From Hyphomicrobiales bacterium (GTDB lineage Bacteria; Pseudomonadota; Alphaproteobacteria; Rhizobiales; Methyloligellaceae), in assembly GCA_021775555.1 (NCBI GenBank), contig JAJFHP010000066.1, positions 1-40,165 of the forward strand: 40,165 bases of DNA, in the 5' to 3' direction. The notes beneath the pieces were generated by a model, which saw only the letters and a program-made list of their open reading frames with translations, had not been told where the DNA came from and searched no databases. The position numbers and the translations under genes are program-made. Below are positions 24,859-33,424 of this stretch, piece after piece (position 1 is the stretch's first letter; each line of letters begins with the position of its first letter).

Positions 24859-25550
24859 AAAACACAACACTGGCTGATAACGCGCCGCACATTCTGGTGG
24901 TTGACGACGACCAGCGCATCCGCGATCTCCTTGCCCGCTTTCTCCAGGAGAATGAATTTCGCGTCACAACCGCCGATAATGCCACTGCGGCTCGTGCAAA
25001 TATGCGCGGCCTGTCCTTCGATCTGCTGGTTCTTGATGTCATGATGCCAGGAGAATCCGGCTTCGAGCTGGCGGAGGCCCTGCGCGTTGACCACGATATT
25101 CCAATCCTGATGCTCACCGCCCGAGCGGAACCCGACTACCGTATCAAGGGGCTTGAGATTGGCGTAGATGACTATCTTGCCAAGCCTTTTGAGCCACGTG
25201 AGCTGTTGCTCAGGTTGCGCAATATCCTGAACCGTAGAAAACACACTCTTGGCGCACAAGATTCCATTCGCATGGGAGAATTCACCTTCCATATTGGACG
25301 TGGTGAGTTGAAGCGGAAGGGCGAGAGTGTCAGGCTGACCGAACGCGAGCGCGATTTGTTGCGCCAGTTTGCGGAGCGGCCCGGTTCACCCATTTCAAGG
25401 TTGGACCTGGCCAAACAAGGAACAGACGGCTCGGAACGCGCCGTCGATGTTCAGATTAATCGTTTGCGGCGGAAAATCGAAGCAGATCCGGGCAATCCGG
25501 TCTATCTTCAGACAGTCCGGGGCAAAGGCTACATCCTGCACGCGGAATAA
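24855..25550 (+). CDS. OmpR-family response regulator, PetR-like
   Basis: A 231-residue two-component regulator. The receiver domain has the acidic pocket ILVVDDD (Asp17-19), the phosphoacceptor Asp61 in LLVLDVMMPG, Thr in LMLTARAE and Lys in LAKPF. The C-terminal winged helix includes RLTERERDLLRQF and RAVDVQINRLRRKIE, ending TVRGKGYILH. The gene overlaps the MarR gene by four bases and the kinase gene by one (TAATG), so the three are an operon. It is probably phosphorylated by the kinase at 25550. Targets are not visible here. Confidence 0.93.
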   Translation: MKNTTLADNAPHILVVDDDQRIRDLLARFLQENEFRVTTADNATAARANMRGLSFDLLVLDVMMPGESGFELAEALRVDHDIPILMLTARAEPDYRIKGLEIGVDDYLAKPFEPRELLLRLRNILNRRKHTLGAQDSIRMGEFTFHIGRGELKRKGESVRLTERERDLLRQFAERPGSPISRLDLAKQGTDGSERAVDVQINRLRRKIEADPGNPVYLQTVRGKGYILHAE

Positions 25551-26935
25551 TGGTCGCACTCCTAAATCGCTCAGAGCGAACATCCAAAGGCCCGACCCTC
25601 ATCCGGCGTTTGCTTGGTTTGCTGTCCAATATTCTGCCCAAGGGACTTTATGCCCGCGCCCTGATAATCATCATCGCTCCAGTGGTTCTGCTGCAATCGG
25701 TAGTGGCTTTCGTCTTCATGGAGCGCCATTGGCAGACCGTGACTCGTCGCCTGTCAGACGCCACGACGCGCGACATCTCTGTCTTGCTGAGCGTCTATGA
25801 CTCCTATCCCCATGAAGACAAATACGAAAAGCTTATAAAAATGGCCCAGGACGACCTGAATCTTTCGATTCAGATCCTCCCCCCGCAGGATTTGCCCCCC
25901 ACACGGCCCAAGCCGTTTTTCGATTTGCTCGACCGCACCCTGAGCGACAAAATCCGCAAGCAAATCGGAAAACCTTTCTGGATTGATACAGTCGGGCGCT
26001 CTCACCTGGTGGAAGTGCGTATCAAGCTTGAAAAAGCCGTGTTCCGGGTGCTGGCGCGCCGCAGCCAGACATATGCCTCCAACTCGCATATTTTCCTGCT
26101 GTGGATGGTCGGGACATCACTGGTGCTGCTCACCGTCGCGATCCTGTTCCTGCGCAACCAGATCAAGCCGATCCTGCGCCTAGCCCAGGCGGCCGAGCGG
26201 TTTGGCAAGGGCCAGTCGGCACCGGAAGATTTCCGCCCGCGTGGCGCCCGCGAGGTGCGTCAGGCGGCGATTTCTTTCATGGAGATGCGCAACCGCATCG
26301 AACGGCAAATGGAACAGCGCACAACAATGCTGGCAGGCGTAAGCCATGACCTGCGCACCATCCTCACTCGCTTCAAACTGCAACTAGCCCTGTTCGACCA
26401 GTCTGAAGAAGCCAAGGAAATGCTCTCCGACGTCGATGAGATGCAGGCAATGCTGGAAGATTATATGTCGTTTGCCCAAGGCGATTCGAGCGAGGAAAGC
26501 TCCCAGGTCAACATTCGCCGGCTGCTGCAGGAAATCCGCAAACAGACAGCCCGTGAGAGCTGCGATATCACTCTGAAACTCCCCGGAGACGCCATCGTGG
26601 TACCGCTGCGACGGCATGCTTTCAAACGGGCCATGACCAATGTTGTATCTAACGCTGTGCGCTTCTCCGGCAATGTCACCATCGATGTCACAAGGAGGAA
26701 GAACTGGCTGACAATACGCGTGGATGATGATGGCCCCGGCATCCCCGAGGAAGAGCGCGAACAAGTGTTCCGGCCCTTTTACCGGCTGGACGATGCCCGT
26801 GGGCAGGATACCGGTATCAATACCGGTCTTGGCCTGTCCATCGCCCGTGACATCGTGCAGGCTCACGGCGGTGATATCACGCTGAATGAAAGCCGGATGG
26901 GGGGTCTGCAGGCCACCATAAGAGTGCCCGTTTAG
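25550..26935 (+). CDS. sensor histidine kinase (EnvZ-like)
   Basis: A 461-residue inner-membrane kinase. First membrane segment about residues 38-58 (LIIIIAPVVLLQSVVAF), a periplasmic sensor of about 120 residues, second segment about 180-203 (LLWMVGTSLVLLTVAILFL), HAMP linker (QIKPILRLAQAAERFGKG), DHp domain with His266 in GVSHDLRTILTRFKLQL, and a complete ATP domain (N box VVSNAVRFSG, G1 VDDDGPGIP, F box FRPFYRLDD, G2 GLGLSIA). The His is followed by DLRTILTR, typical of the EnvZ/RstB-like group. Signal unknown. Confidence 0.93.
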   Translation: MVALLNRSERTSKGPTLIRRLLGLLSNILPKGLYARALIIIIAPVVLLQSVVAFVFMERHWQTVTRRLSDATTRDISVLLSVYDSYPHEDKYEKLIKMAQDDLNLSIQILPPQDLPPTRPKPFFDLLDRTLSDKIRKQIGKPFWIDTVGRSHLVEVRIKLEKAVFRVLARRSQTYASNSHIFLLWMVGTSLVLLTVAILFLRNQIKPILRLAQAAERFGKGQSAPEDFRPRGAREVRQAAISFMEMRNRIERQMEQRTTMLAGVSHDLRTILTRFKLQLALFDQSEEAKEMLSDVDEMQAMLEDYMSFAQGDSSEESSQVNIRRLLQEIRKQTARESCDITLKLPGDAIVVPLRRHAFKRAMTNVVSNAVRFSGNVTIDVTRRKNWLTIRVDDDGPGIPEEEREQVFRPFYRLDDARGQDTGINTGLGLSIARDIVQAHGGDITLNESRMGGLQATIRVPV

Positions 26936-26964
26936 AGCTTCGGGTACACATTTAAAAAGATAGT

Positions 26965-26984
26965 GCTAGCATATAATAAGCTAG
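26965..26984. promoter_or_regulatory. inverted repeat around the -10 of the MarR/efflux operon
   Basis: CTAGC (26966-26970) and GCTAG (26980-26984) flank a 9-base spacer that contains the -10 hexamer TATAAT at 26972-26977. A second near-palindrome, GATTATTATAATC, follows at 26984-26996. A MarR repressor bound here would cover the promoter. The start codon is at 27001, giving a leader of under 20 bases. Operator function is inferred. Confidence 0.55.
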
Positions 26985-27000
26985 ATTATTATAATCCGGC

Positions 27001-27504
27001 ATGCCTGACGATCCATATCTCACCCGTTCCCTCGGGTTTCTGATGGGCGATGTCTCGCGGCTGCTGCGCAAGCGTTTCGATATGCGCGCCCGTGAGTTGG
27101 GATTGACGCGTGCGCAATGGCGCGTTCTGGCGCGATTGCGCCGTCGCGAGGGTATCAACCAGAGAGACCTGGCGGAAATTCTAGAAATTGAAAATATAAC
27201 CCTCACCCGCCACATAGACCGGCTTGAGGAAAAGGGCCTGGTAGAGCGCCGGCGCGACCCCGCCGACCGCCGGGCATGGAACCTTTATCTCAACGCCAGG
27301 GTTCAGCCGATACTCGACCGAATGCGTGAATTTTCAGAAATGACCCGCGCCGAGGCACTTGGCAGCATTTCCGAAACCGACAGTGAGCGGCTGATAGACC
27401 AGCTGCTCCAGATCAAGGGCAACATGCTTGAACTGGAGCGGTCCGAATCTGAAGCCGACGCCCAGGACGTCAAACTGGCGGCGGAGGGCACACATGGCCG
27501 CTAA
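27001..27504 (+). CDS. MarR-family regulator of an efflux operon
   Basis: A 167-residue MarR regulator: TRAQWRVLARLRRREGINQR, then DLAEILEIENITLTRHIDRL (recognition helix) and the wing RRRDPADRRAWNLYL with the conserved DxRR. The C-terminal helices form the dimer interface. It is the first gene of an operon with an EmrA-like and an EmrB-like gene, so it probably represses them and releases in response to a toxic ligand. Its end overlaps the EmrA-like start by 11 bases. No clear ribosome binding site; the leader is very short. Confidence 0.9.
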   Translation: MPDDPYLTRSLGFLMGDVSRLLRKRFDMRARELGLTRAQWRVLARLRRREGINQRDLAEILEIENITLTRHIDRLEEKGLVERRRDPADRRAWNLYLNARVQPILDRMREFSEMTRAEALGSISETDSERLIDQLLQIKGNMLELERSESEADAQDVKLAAEGTHGR

Positions 27505-28633
27505 GCCTAAAACCACCCGGGCCAGGACGCCCAGGACATCCAAAAAAACGCAACAGGTCCGCACACCCCGGCGCATTCGTCGGGTTCTCGGCCTCACCCT
27601 GCTGTCGGTCATCGGGCCGCTCGCCGCCGCATTTGCCGGATTTTATATCTATTTCGTCGGCGGACAGTTCGTCACCACCGACAATGCCTACATAAAATCT
27701 GCAAAAATCGCAGTCAGCGCCGATGTCTCCGGACGTGTTGTCGATGTGATGGTGCATGAGAACCAGTTACTGAAACAGGGCGACTTGCTGTTCCGTATCG
27801 ATCCGGAGCCATTCAGCATTGCACTTGAGCGCACCGAAGCGCGATTGATATCTGCTCGCCAGGAAATCGAGGCCCTGCGAGCGCACCACAAACAGAAGCT
27901 TGCAGAGTTAAAACTCGCCCAGGGAGATGTGGAGTTTTATCAGCGCCAGTATGAACGTCAGCAGAAACTAAACACGCGGGGCTTTGCGTCCGGAACAAAT
28001 CTGGACAGCGCCAACAGGAACCTACGCAATGCGGGCGACCGTGTATCGGCTATCATGCAGAATATCGCCCAGGCCCGGGCCAACCTTGGTGGCGATCCGG
28101 ATATGCCGGCAGGGTCCCAACCAGCGGTTCGAGAGGCGCAGGCGGCGCGCGACCAGGCCGCACTCGACCTCAGGCGCACCAGAGTGCGTGCCCCCGTGGC
28201 AGGGATTGTCACCAATTTTGAACTGCAACCCGGTGAATTTATCCGCTCAGGCAATGTGGTTTTCTCCCTGGTTGAATCCGGCAGTGTCTGGGTTCACGCC
28301 AATTTCAAGGAGACCGACCTCACCCATGTCCGGGTCGGACAACCAGCTACCATCCGCGTTGACACCTACCCAGACGGTTTGCGCGGGGCGGTCGTGTCCA
28401 GCATAAGCCCGGCGACGGGTGCTGAATTCGCGCTGTTGCCGCCGCAAAACGCCACTGGCAACTGGGTGAAGGTGGTACAGCGACTCCCGGTGCGATTGAA
28501 GCTGGATAACCCGAAAAGCGATCCTCCACTGCGCGCCGGCATGAGCGTGGTCGTCGAGATTGACACCGGGCATCAGCGCCATCTGCCGAACCTCGCCAGA
28601 GCCGCGTTGAACTGGGCCCGGGACCTGATCTGA
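27494..28633 (+). CDS. membrane fusion protein of a multidrug exporter (EmrA/HlyD type)
   Basis: A 379-residue periplasmic adaptor. ATG at 27494 follows GGAGGG. The N-terminus is basic (KPKTTRARTPRTSKKTQQVR), then one membrane helix (about residues 38-58), a biotinyl-lipoyl half-motif (TTDNAYIKSAKIAVSADVSG, GRVVDVMVHENQLLKQGD), a coiled coil (about 108-205), the second half (RVRAPVAGIVTNFELQPGEF), and a beta-barrel. The TDNAY block is the EmrA/HlyD family hallmark. It is followed after two bases by the EmrB-like gene; the pair exports drugs across the inner membrane into the periplasm or to an outer membrane channel. Confidence 0.93.
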   Translation: MAAKPKTTRARTPRTSKKTQQVRTPRRIRRVLGLTLLSVIGPLAAAFAGFYIYFVGGQFVTTDNAYIKSAKIAVSADVSGRVVDVMVHENQLLKQGDLLFRIDPEPFSIALERTEARLISARQEIEALRAHHKQKLAELKLAQGDVEFYQRQYERQQKLNTRGFASGTNLDSANRNLRNAGDRVSAIMQNIAQARANLGGDPDMPAGSQPAVREAQAARDQAALDLRRTRVRAPVAGIVTNFELQPGEFIRSGNVVFSLVESGSVWVHANFKETDLTHVRVGQPATIRVDTYPDGLRGAVVSSISPATGAEFALLPPQNATGNWVKVVQRLPVRLKLDNPKSDPPLRAGMSVVVEIDTGHQRHLPNLARAALNWARDLI

Positions 28634-28635
28634 CG

Positions 28636-30168
28636 ATGGTGGCCCAAGCCGCGGAAACAGAATTCCGGCCCTCCGGCCTCAGGTTGAAACTGATTACCAT
28701 CGCCCTGATCCTGGCACCGCTGCTGCAGGTTTTCGACACGTCTCTCATCAGCATCGCGCTGCGGCATATGCAGGGATCACTGTCCGCCACACAAGACCAG
28801 ATCGCCTGGGTTTTAACGTCCTACCTCATTGCCCTTGCCGTCATGACCCCGCTCTGGGGTGCAGTGAGCAGCATTTTTGGACGCAAACCGTTGCTGCTGC
28901 TCTCGATAGTCGGATTTATTGTGTTTTCACTGCTGTCCGGAACGTCCGATACACTGACCGAAATCGTCATTTACCGCTTTGTCCAGGGCATGTTCGGGGC
29001 GGCCCTCATCCCGCTGTCCCAATCCTCCCTGTTGTCAATATATCCACGTGAGGATTTCGGCATCGCCATGGGCTGGTGGGGAGTGGGTATCATGTTCGGT
29101 CCCGTTTTCGGGCCGACACTGGGCGGCTATATCACCGAATATTTCAACTGGCGCTGGGTGTTTTATCTCAATCTGCCAATTGGGCTGATGGCCTTTGTGA
29201 TGATTGCCCTTCTCGTGCCACGGCCCGGGAATAACAAGAAGCGTGAATTCAACTATTTCGGTTTCGTGATGCTGGCGATAACGGTAGGGTCGTTGCAATT
29301 CATCCTCGACCGCGGCGAACGGCTCGACTGGTTTTCATCGCCTACCATTATAGTGCTGGCTCTGGTTGCAGCAGGTGCATTGTGGGTTTTTCTGGTCAAC
29401 TCCCTGACCTCGAAAGTCCCGTTGGTCGATCCGCTCATCTTTCGAGATACGAATTACGTGTTCGGCATCATTTTGCGAATATTGTTCGGAGTTATGCTGT
29501 TTGGCAGCCTCGTCCTGATACCCCCCTTCCTGCAAAACCAGGGGGGTTACCCCATGATCGACAGCGGCATAATCATGGCGGCACGCGGCGCCGGAGCGAT
29601 GTTTGCAGCACTGTTCGTTGGCCACCTCATGAAGATAATTGATCCGCGCATAGTGATCAGCTTCGGCATGACGCTTTGCGCGCTTACCATGTGGCAATTC
29701 TCGAACTACACCCAGGACATCAATCTGACCAGCGTACTCATAAATAATTTTCTCCAGGGGATCGCGCTCAGCTGTTTCGTTATACCGGTAAACACGATCG
29801 CCTTCTCCACCATGGCGTCGGAGCAGCGTGATGCAGGTACAGCGTTCTATTCGCTGTTGAACAATATGGGCCGCTCACTGGGTATTGCATTGTTTGCCAG
29901 CTACCTTGCGCGTAACACACAGGCCGCCCACTCGGTCCTGAGTGAACTGATCACGCCCTTCGGTGATGGGTGGCGGCATGGCATTGTGCCCGAAGCTTGG
30001 GATATGACCAGCATATCTGGCCTTCGCGCAATCAACCGCATGGTGACCCAGCAGGCAGAACTCATTGCCTATATCGACGATTTTCGCCTGCTCGCGATCA
30101 TCATCGTGGTCTGTCTGCCCGCGGTACTGCTGATGCGCAATCCCTTGCGCGAAAAAAGGATGGGGTAA
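28636..30168 (+). CDS. MFS multidrug exporter, DHA2/EmrB-QacA family
   Basis: A 510-residue, 14-helix drug:H+ antiporter. Motifs: FDTSLISIALRHMQGSL in helix 1, the antiporter motif A GAVSSIFGRKPLLLLS, RFVQGMFGAALIPLSQS in helix 4, motif C WGVGIMFGPVFGPTLGGY and NWRWVFYLNLPIG. These identify the DHA2 group. ATG at 28636 is two bases after the adaptor stop, so the three-gene operon (MarR, EmrA-like, EmrB-like) is tightly coupled. Complete at both ends. Confidence 0.94.
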   Translation: MVAQAAETEFRPSGLRLKLITIALILAPLLQVFDTSLISIALRHMQGSLSATQDQIAWVLTSYLIALAVMTPLWGAVSSIFGRKPLLLLSIVGFIVFSLLSGTSDTLTEIVIYRFVQGMFGAALIPLSQSSLLSIYPREDFGIAMGWWGVGIMFGPVFGPTLGGYITEYFNWRWVFYLNLPIGLMAFVMIALLVPRPGNNKKREFNYFGFVMLAITVGSLQFILDRGERLDWFSSPTIIVLALVAAGALWVFLVNSLTSKVPLVDPLIFRDTNYVFGIILRILFGVMLFGSLVLIPPFLQNQGGYPMIDSGIIMAARGAGAMFAALFVGHLMKIIDPRIVISFGMTLCALTMWQFSNYTQDINLTSVLINNFLQGIALSCFVIPVNTIAFSTMASEQRDAGTAFYSLLNNMGRSLGIALFASYLARNTQAAHSVLSELITPFGDGWRHGIVPEAWDMTSISGLRAINRMVTQQAELIAYIDDFRLLAIIIVVCLPAVLLMRNPLREKRMG

Positions 30169-30203
30169 GTGATCCCCGCCCTTAATTTAAAACTGCTTTT
30201 AAC

Positions 30204-30536
30204 CTAGCTGGAATAGCCATTGCGCGTGGCGTTTGCCTCGCAATCACTCTTGCCTGAATAGCCTTCACTCGACGCGCCGACTTTCTCGCCATTGCTGGCG
30301 GTGCGCCGCCACCGGTGCTCACCCTTGTTATCTTCGTAGAATTCCCACTTGTCCTTGCCGCCCAGACCCTTGGGATTACCATCCATACCGTGGCGTTCCG
30401 CATTGGCGACACAATCAGACTTGTTCTTGTAGCCTTCGCACGCGGCACCAACGATATTTCCGTTGCTGGCCGTGCGCCGCCAGCGATGCTCGCCAGCCTT
30501 GTCCTGGTAAACCTCCCACTTGTCACTTGAAGACAT
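30204..30536 (-). CDS. tandem DUF1508 (YegP-like) protein
   Basis: A 110-residue protein; ATG at 30536 follows GGGAGGG. It has two repeats of about 48 residues: KWEVYQDKAGEHRWRRTASN, later GAACEGYKNKSDCVANAERH; and KWEFYEDNKGEHRWRRTASN, later GASSEGYSGKSDCEANATRN. They share most positions. This is the YegP (DUF1508) fold, small beta-alpha units common in proteobacteria and often stress-linked. Function unknown. It is cytoplasmic by sequence (no signal). Convergent with the MFS gene, 35 bases apart. Confidence 0.9.
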   Translation of the reverse strand: MSSSDKWEVYQDKAGEHRWRRTASNGNIVGAACEGYKNKSDCVANAERHGMDGNPKGLGGKDKWEFYEDNKGEHRWRRTASNGEKVGASSEGYSGKSDCEANATRNGYSS

Positions 30537-30631
30537 TTTAATCCCTCCCCTGTTTGAAATGATCGGCAGAAGATTTCCATGGCCGATCACCCGTAGTCAA
30601 TTGGTCTTTAACGAGAAAATGGACAAATTTG

Positions 30632-31387
30632 CTAACCCCGTCCGACAAACGGCATTTTCGTTGCCATTATGGTCATGAACTGAACATTGGTTTCCAGCGG
30701 CAGGCTGTCCATGTAGAGCACCGCACTGGCCACCTGGTCGGCTGTCATAACGGGCTCGATCATTTCCGTGCCATCCGCCTGGGGCACCCCCTTGGTCATT
30801 CTGACCGTCCGCTCGGTGAGTGCGTTGCCAATATCGATCTGCCCACAGGCGATATCGTCCTTACGCCCGTCAAGCGAGATTGTCTTGGTTAGGCCGGTGA
30901 TGGCATGCTTGGTAGTGGTATAGGGCGCGGAAAAGGGACGCGGGGCGTGCGACGAGATTGATCCATTATTGATGATGCGCCCGCCCCTGGGGTTCTGGGC
31001 CTTCATGATCTTGATAGCTTCCTGTGCGCAGTAGAATGTTCCGTTCACATTCACATTGACCACATCCTGCCACTGTTTTGGTGTCAGCTCTTCCATGGGC
31101 ACACCGGGCGCACTTGTCCCGGCATTGTTGAACAGCAGGTCAAGCCGGCCAAACATCTCCCTGGTTTTTGTAAAAGCCGCCGCCACGGAGTCCGGATCCG
31201 CGATATCCGTTGCGATTGCGAGCATCTTGCCGCCGCCCTCGCCCGCCACGCCGGCCGTCTCTTCCAGCGCCTCAGGGCGGCGTCCGGTCAGGGCAACCGA
31301 GTAGCCGTTATTATGCAGTAGCAACGCCGTTGCCCGGCCAATGCCACTGCCCGCACCCGTAACCAGCGCAATCTTTCCCTCGCTCAT
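30632..31387 (-). CDS. SDR-family oxidoreductase
   Basis: A 251-residue classical short-chain dehydrogenase: NAD(P) motif [14 protein letters not shown] in [12 protein letters not shown], the catalytic Ser in [10 protein letters not shown] and YTTTK. Asp/Arg after beta-2 (ALTGRRPE) suggests NADP preference. GGGAGAGG precedes the ATG at 31387. It is nine bases after the denD-like gene on the same strand and probably last in the csaA-denD-SDR operon. Substrate unknown; a polyol or sugar-acid step is possible given the neighbour, but that is inference. Confidence 0.92.
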   Translation of the reverse strand: MSEGKIALVTGAGSGIGRATALLLHNNGYSVALTGRRPEALEETAGVAGEGGGKMLAIATDIADPDSVAAAFTKTREMFGRLDLLFNNAGTSAPGVPMEELTPKQWQDVVNVNVNGTFYCAQEAIKIMKAQNPRGGRIINNGSISSHAPRPFSAPYTTTKHAITGLTKTISLDGRKDDIACGQIDIGNALTERTVRMTKGVPQADGTEMIEPVMTADQVASAVLYMDSLPLETNVQFMTIMATKMPFVGRG

Positions 31388-31396
31388 ATCCTCTCC

Positions 31397-32353
31397 CTAA
31401 CCTTTTGGTTTATTTACTGGATTCCCGAGTTCATCCTCGAGAAAAACGCCAATGATGGCGTCTATATTCTCATCGGCTTCAAATCCGAGCTTTGCCGCGC
31501 GCGTGGTTATCATCCCCTTCGGCCATGACCCAACAATGGCTTCAGTGGCCGCATCGCGCCGCCATGAAACCAGACCCGCATCACCACCGGCACGTTCAAG
31601 CCCCGCCAGCATCTGCGCAACCGTGACAGTGATTCCTGGAAGATTAAGCACCCGCAGTCCGTCTTCCCACGCATCGGTGGGTAGATCGTGCCCGTGAATG
31701 ATGTTGGCGATGACCGCACGAGGCGACTGAACCCAGATAGCCAGGTCCTCTGCCACGGGACACACTGTGGGCTGTCCCTGCAACGGCTCACGCAGGATGG
31801 ATGAGGCGAAAGACGAGGCTGCCTTGTTTGGAGCACCAGGGCGGATGACGATGGTCGGCAAACGGAAGCAGCGCCCGTCTATAAACCCTCGACGGGCATA
31901 TTCGCCCACCAGATGTTCACCGATCACCTTCTCAACGCCATAGGAGTTCAGAGGCCTGGCAGGCGTCTCATCATCGACGATAGGCGGTGCAACGCCGAAA
32001 ACGGCGACCGAGCTTGCAAAGATGAAGCGTGGTGGGTCGGGCAATCTGCGGCAACGCTCAAGAAGCGCGCGTGTCGCATCCAAGTTGACACGCATTCCAA
32101 GATCGAAATCATCTTCCGCCTGGGACGAAACCACCGCCGCCAGATGAAATATGCTTAAAGTGTCGTCCGCTATCAGCCTGTCGAATGCGCCCGGCTCACA
32201 AATATCGCCCGGCACATAGGTGACACCGGGAACAGGCTTTGCAGGCTCGCTCTGATCTATACAGATGATTTCAGGCGACCCGCCCTTAGCCAGCAGCGCT
32301 TCGCTCAACTTGCAGCCCAGAAACCCGGCTCCACCGGTGATAACAATTTTCAT
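31397..32353 (-). CDS. denD: NAD-dependent epimerase/dehydratase-type SDR, D-erythronate dehydrogenase-like
   Basis: A 318-residue extended SDR. Motifs: TGGAGFLGCKLSEALL (NAD site), HLAAVVSSQAEDDFDLGMRV, the SSVAVFG strand, YGVEK catalytic pair, and RLPTIVIRPGAPNKAASSF with REPLQGQ, a pattern specific to DenD-like proteins. DenD oxidises D-erythronate at C2 to 2-oxo-D-erythronate. The partner genes of the known pathway (a kinase and an aldolase-type decarboxylase) are not in the window, so the substrate may differ. The start at 32353 shares its first base with the csaA stop (TGATG). Confidence 0.8.
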   Translation of the reverse strand: MKIVITGGAGFLGCKLSEALLAKGGSPEIICIDQSEPAKPVPGVTYVPGDICEPGAFDRLIADDTLSIFHLAAVVSSQAEDDFDLGMRVNLDATRALLERCRRLPDPPRFIFASSVAVFGVAPPIVDDETPARPLNSYGVEKVIGEHLVGEYARRGFIDGRCFRLPTIVIRPGAPNKAASSFASSILREPLQGQPTVCPVAEDLAIWVQSPRAVIANIIHGHDLPTDAWEDGLRVLNLPGITVTVAQMLAGLERAGGDAGLVSWRRDAATEAIVGSWPKGMITTRAAKLGFEADENIDAIIGVFLEDELGNPVNKPKG

Positions 32354-32709
32354 CAGAACAGCCGCCCGCCGTCCGGCACTTTGAGATCGGGAGAAAACAG
32401 AACGACCTCTCCCTTCTCGTCGGGAAAGCCCAACGTCAGAACCTCTGACATCATCGGTCCGATCTGACGCGGTGGAAAGTTGACGACTGCCGCGACCTGA
32501 CGCCCGATAAGTTCTTCCAGAGTGTAATGCGCAGTGATCTGGGCCGAACTTTTCTTCTCACCGATCTCAGGTCCGAAATCTATCCAGAGTTTGAATGCCG
32601 GCTTGCGGGCTTCGGCAAAGGATTCCGCGCGCGCAATTGTGCCAACACGAATATCGACTTTCAGAAAATCCTCGAAGGTAATATCCGCCAGTGCAGATTG
32701 TTTAGACAC
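32353..32709 (-). CDS. csaA: tRNA-binding-domain protein (CsaA family)
   Basis: A single OB-fold tRNA-binding domain: [16 protein letters not shown], then [34 protein letters not shown] and [20 protein letters not shown]. This is the CsaA-type domain, once proposed as an export chaperone in Bacillus. I prefer GTG at 32709 (118 residues), which has AGGAG six bases upstream; an ATG at 32733 (126 residues) has no such site. The gene leads the csaA-denD-SDR operon, overlapping denD by one base. Confidence 0.9.
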   Translation of the reverse strand: MSKQSALADITFEDFLKVDIRVGTIARAESFAEARKPAFKLWIDFGPEIGEKKSSAQITAHYTLEELIGRQVAAVVNFPPRQIGPMMSEVLTLGFPDEKGEVVLFSPDLKVPDGGRLF

Positions 32710-32862
32710 TTTCTTCTCCTGTGCGGCATTCATCCCATGATCCGCAAACCATGCAATGATCCGTAATTCAAGTAATTGTGACCCGGGTTAGGCGTATTTT
32801 AGCTTCGATGGCCGAGGCTGTCCCTGTAAAGATGGGCTCTCTTCAGACTTGGAGCAGGAAGC

Positions 32863-33300
32863 TTGGCGCCAACAACATTCCATCGAATCTTCGGACTGCT
32901 TGTACTGCTTGCCGTGGGTCTCCTGTCAGTTGAGACCTCCAGTGCAATTGCAAGCGAGACAGTCACATCACCGAACGTCCATTTCAATATTGCAACGCCG
33001 GATCACCTCGCAGTACAAAGTAACGATTCAGAAAAATCCGTTTGCTTGCACGCGACAGAACGCTCACATGAAACGTGCCCAGCCTGCAGCGTTTCTTTCG
33101 TTATAAGTATTACAAGCCGCTTCCGACCCAAGGTCCCGCAGCCCAGGCGGAAAACGGGTAAATTCTCATTCAGCGAAATTCAGAATTTGCTTTCTGACCG
33201 GGCCGGGACCACACCCTTGAGCACGGCAAACCGATCCTTGTCTCGTGACAGCGCAACGGGCATCAATATATTTGCCCTCACGGGCAGACTGCGCATCTGA
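32863..33300 (+). CDS. secreted protein of unknown function, TTG start
   Basis: A 145-residue protein. The only plausible start is TTG at 32863, with GGAG eight bases upstream and a signal peptide beginning at once (core LLVLLAVGLLSVETSS, cleavage near AIA). The mature part is polar with a CPAC motif (around residue 72) and another Cys ten residues before, and a Lys/Arg-rich middle. No family recognised; the CxxC could bind metal or be redox-active. 121 bases precede the L,D-transpeptidase gene. Lower confidence because of the start codon and lack of a known domain. Confidence 0.5.
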   Translation: MAPTTFHRIFGLLVLLAVGLLSVETSSAIASETVTSPNVHFNIATPDHLAVQSNDSEKSVCLHATERSHETCPACSVSFVISITSRFRPKVPQPRRKTGKFSFSEIQNLLSDRAGTTPLSTANRSLSRDSATGINIFALTGRLRI

Positions 33301-33424
33301 CACGTCCTCAAAATTGAGAACTGCATCCTGGCACAGGTGACGCACTTCATTCGTCATCTGCGTCCCGATATCCGGGCTTTAGCGCTGGGCATACCCACTT
33401 TGAGGAAGACAAGGACAAGACGTG

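Noticed and set aside
24393-25292. A 299-codon minus-strand open frame across the MarR and response regulator genes
   Set aside because: It spans two well-defined overlapping plus-strand genes and shows no domain of its own.
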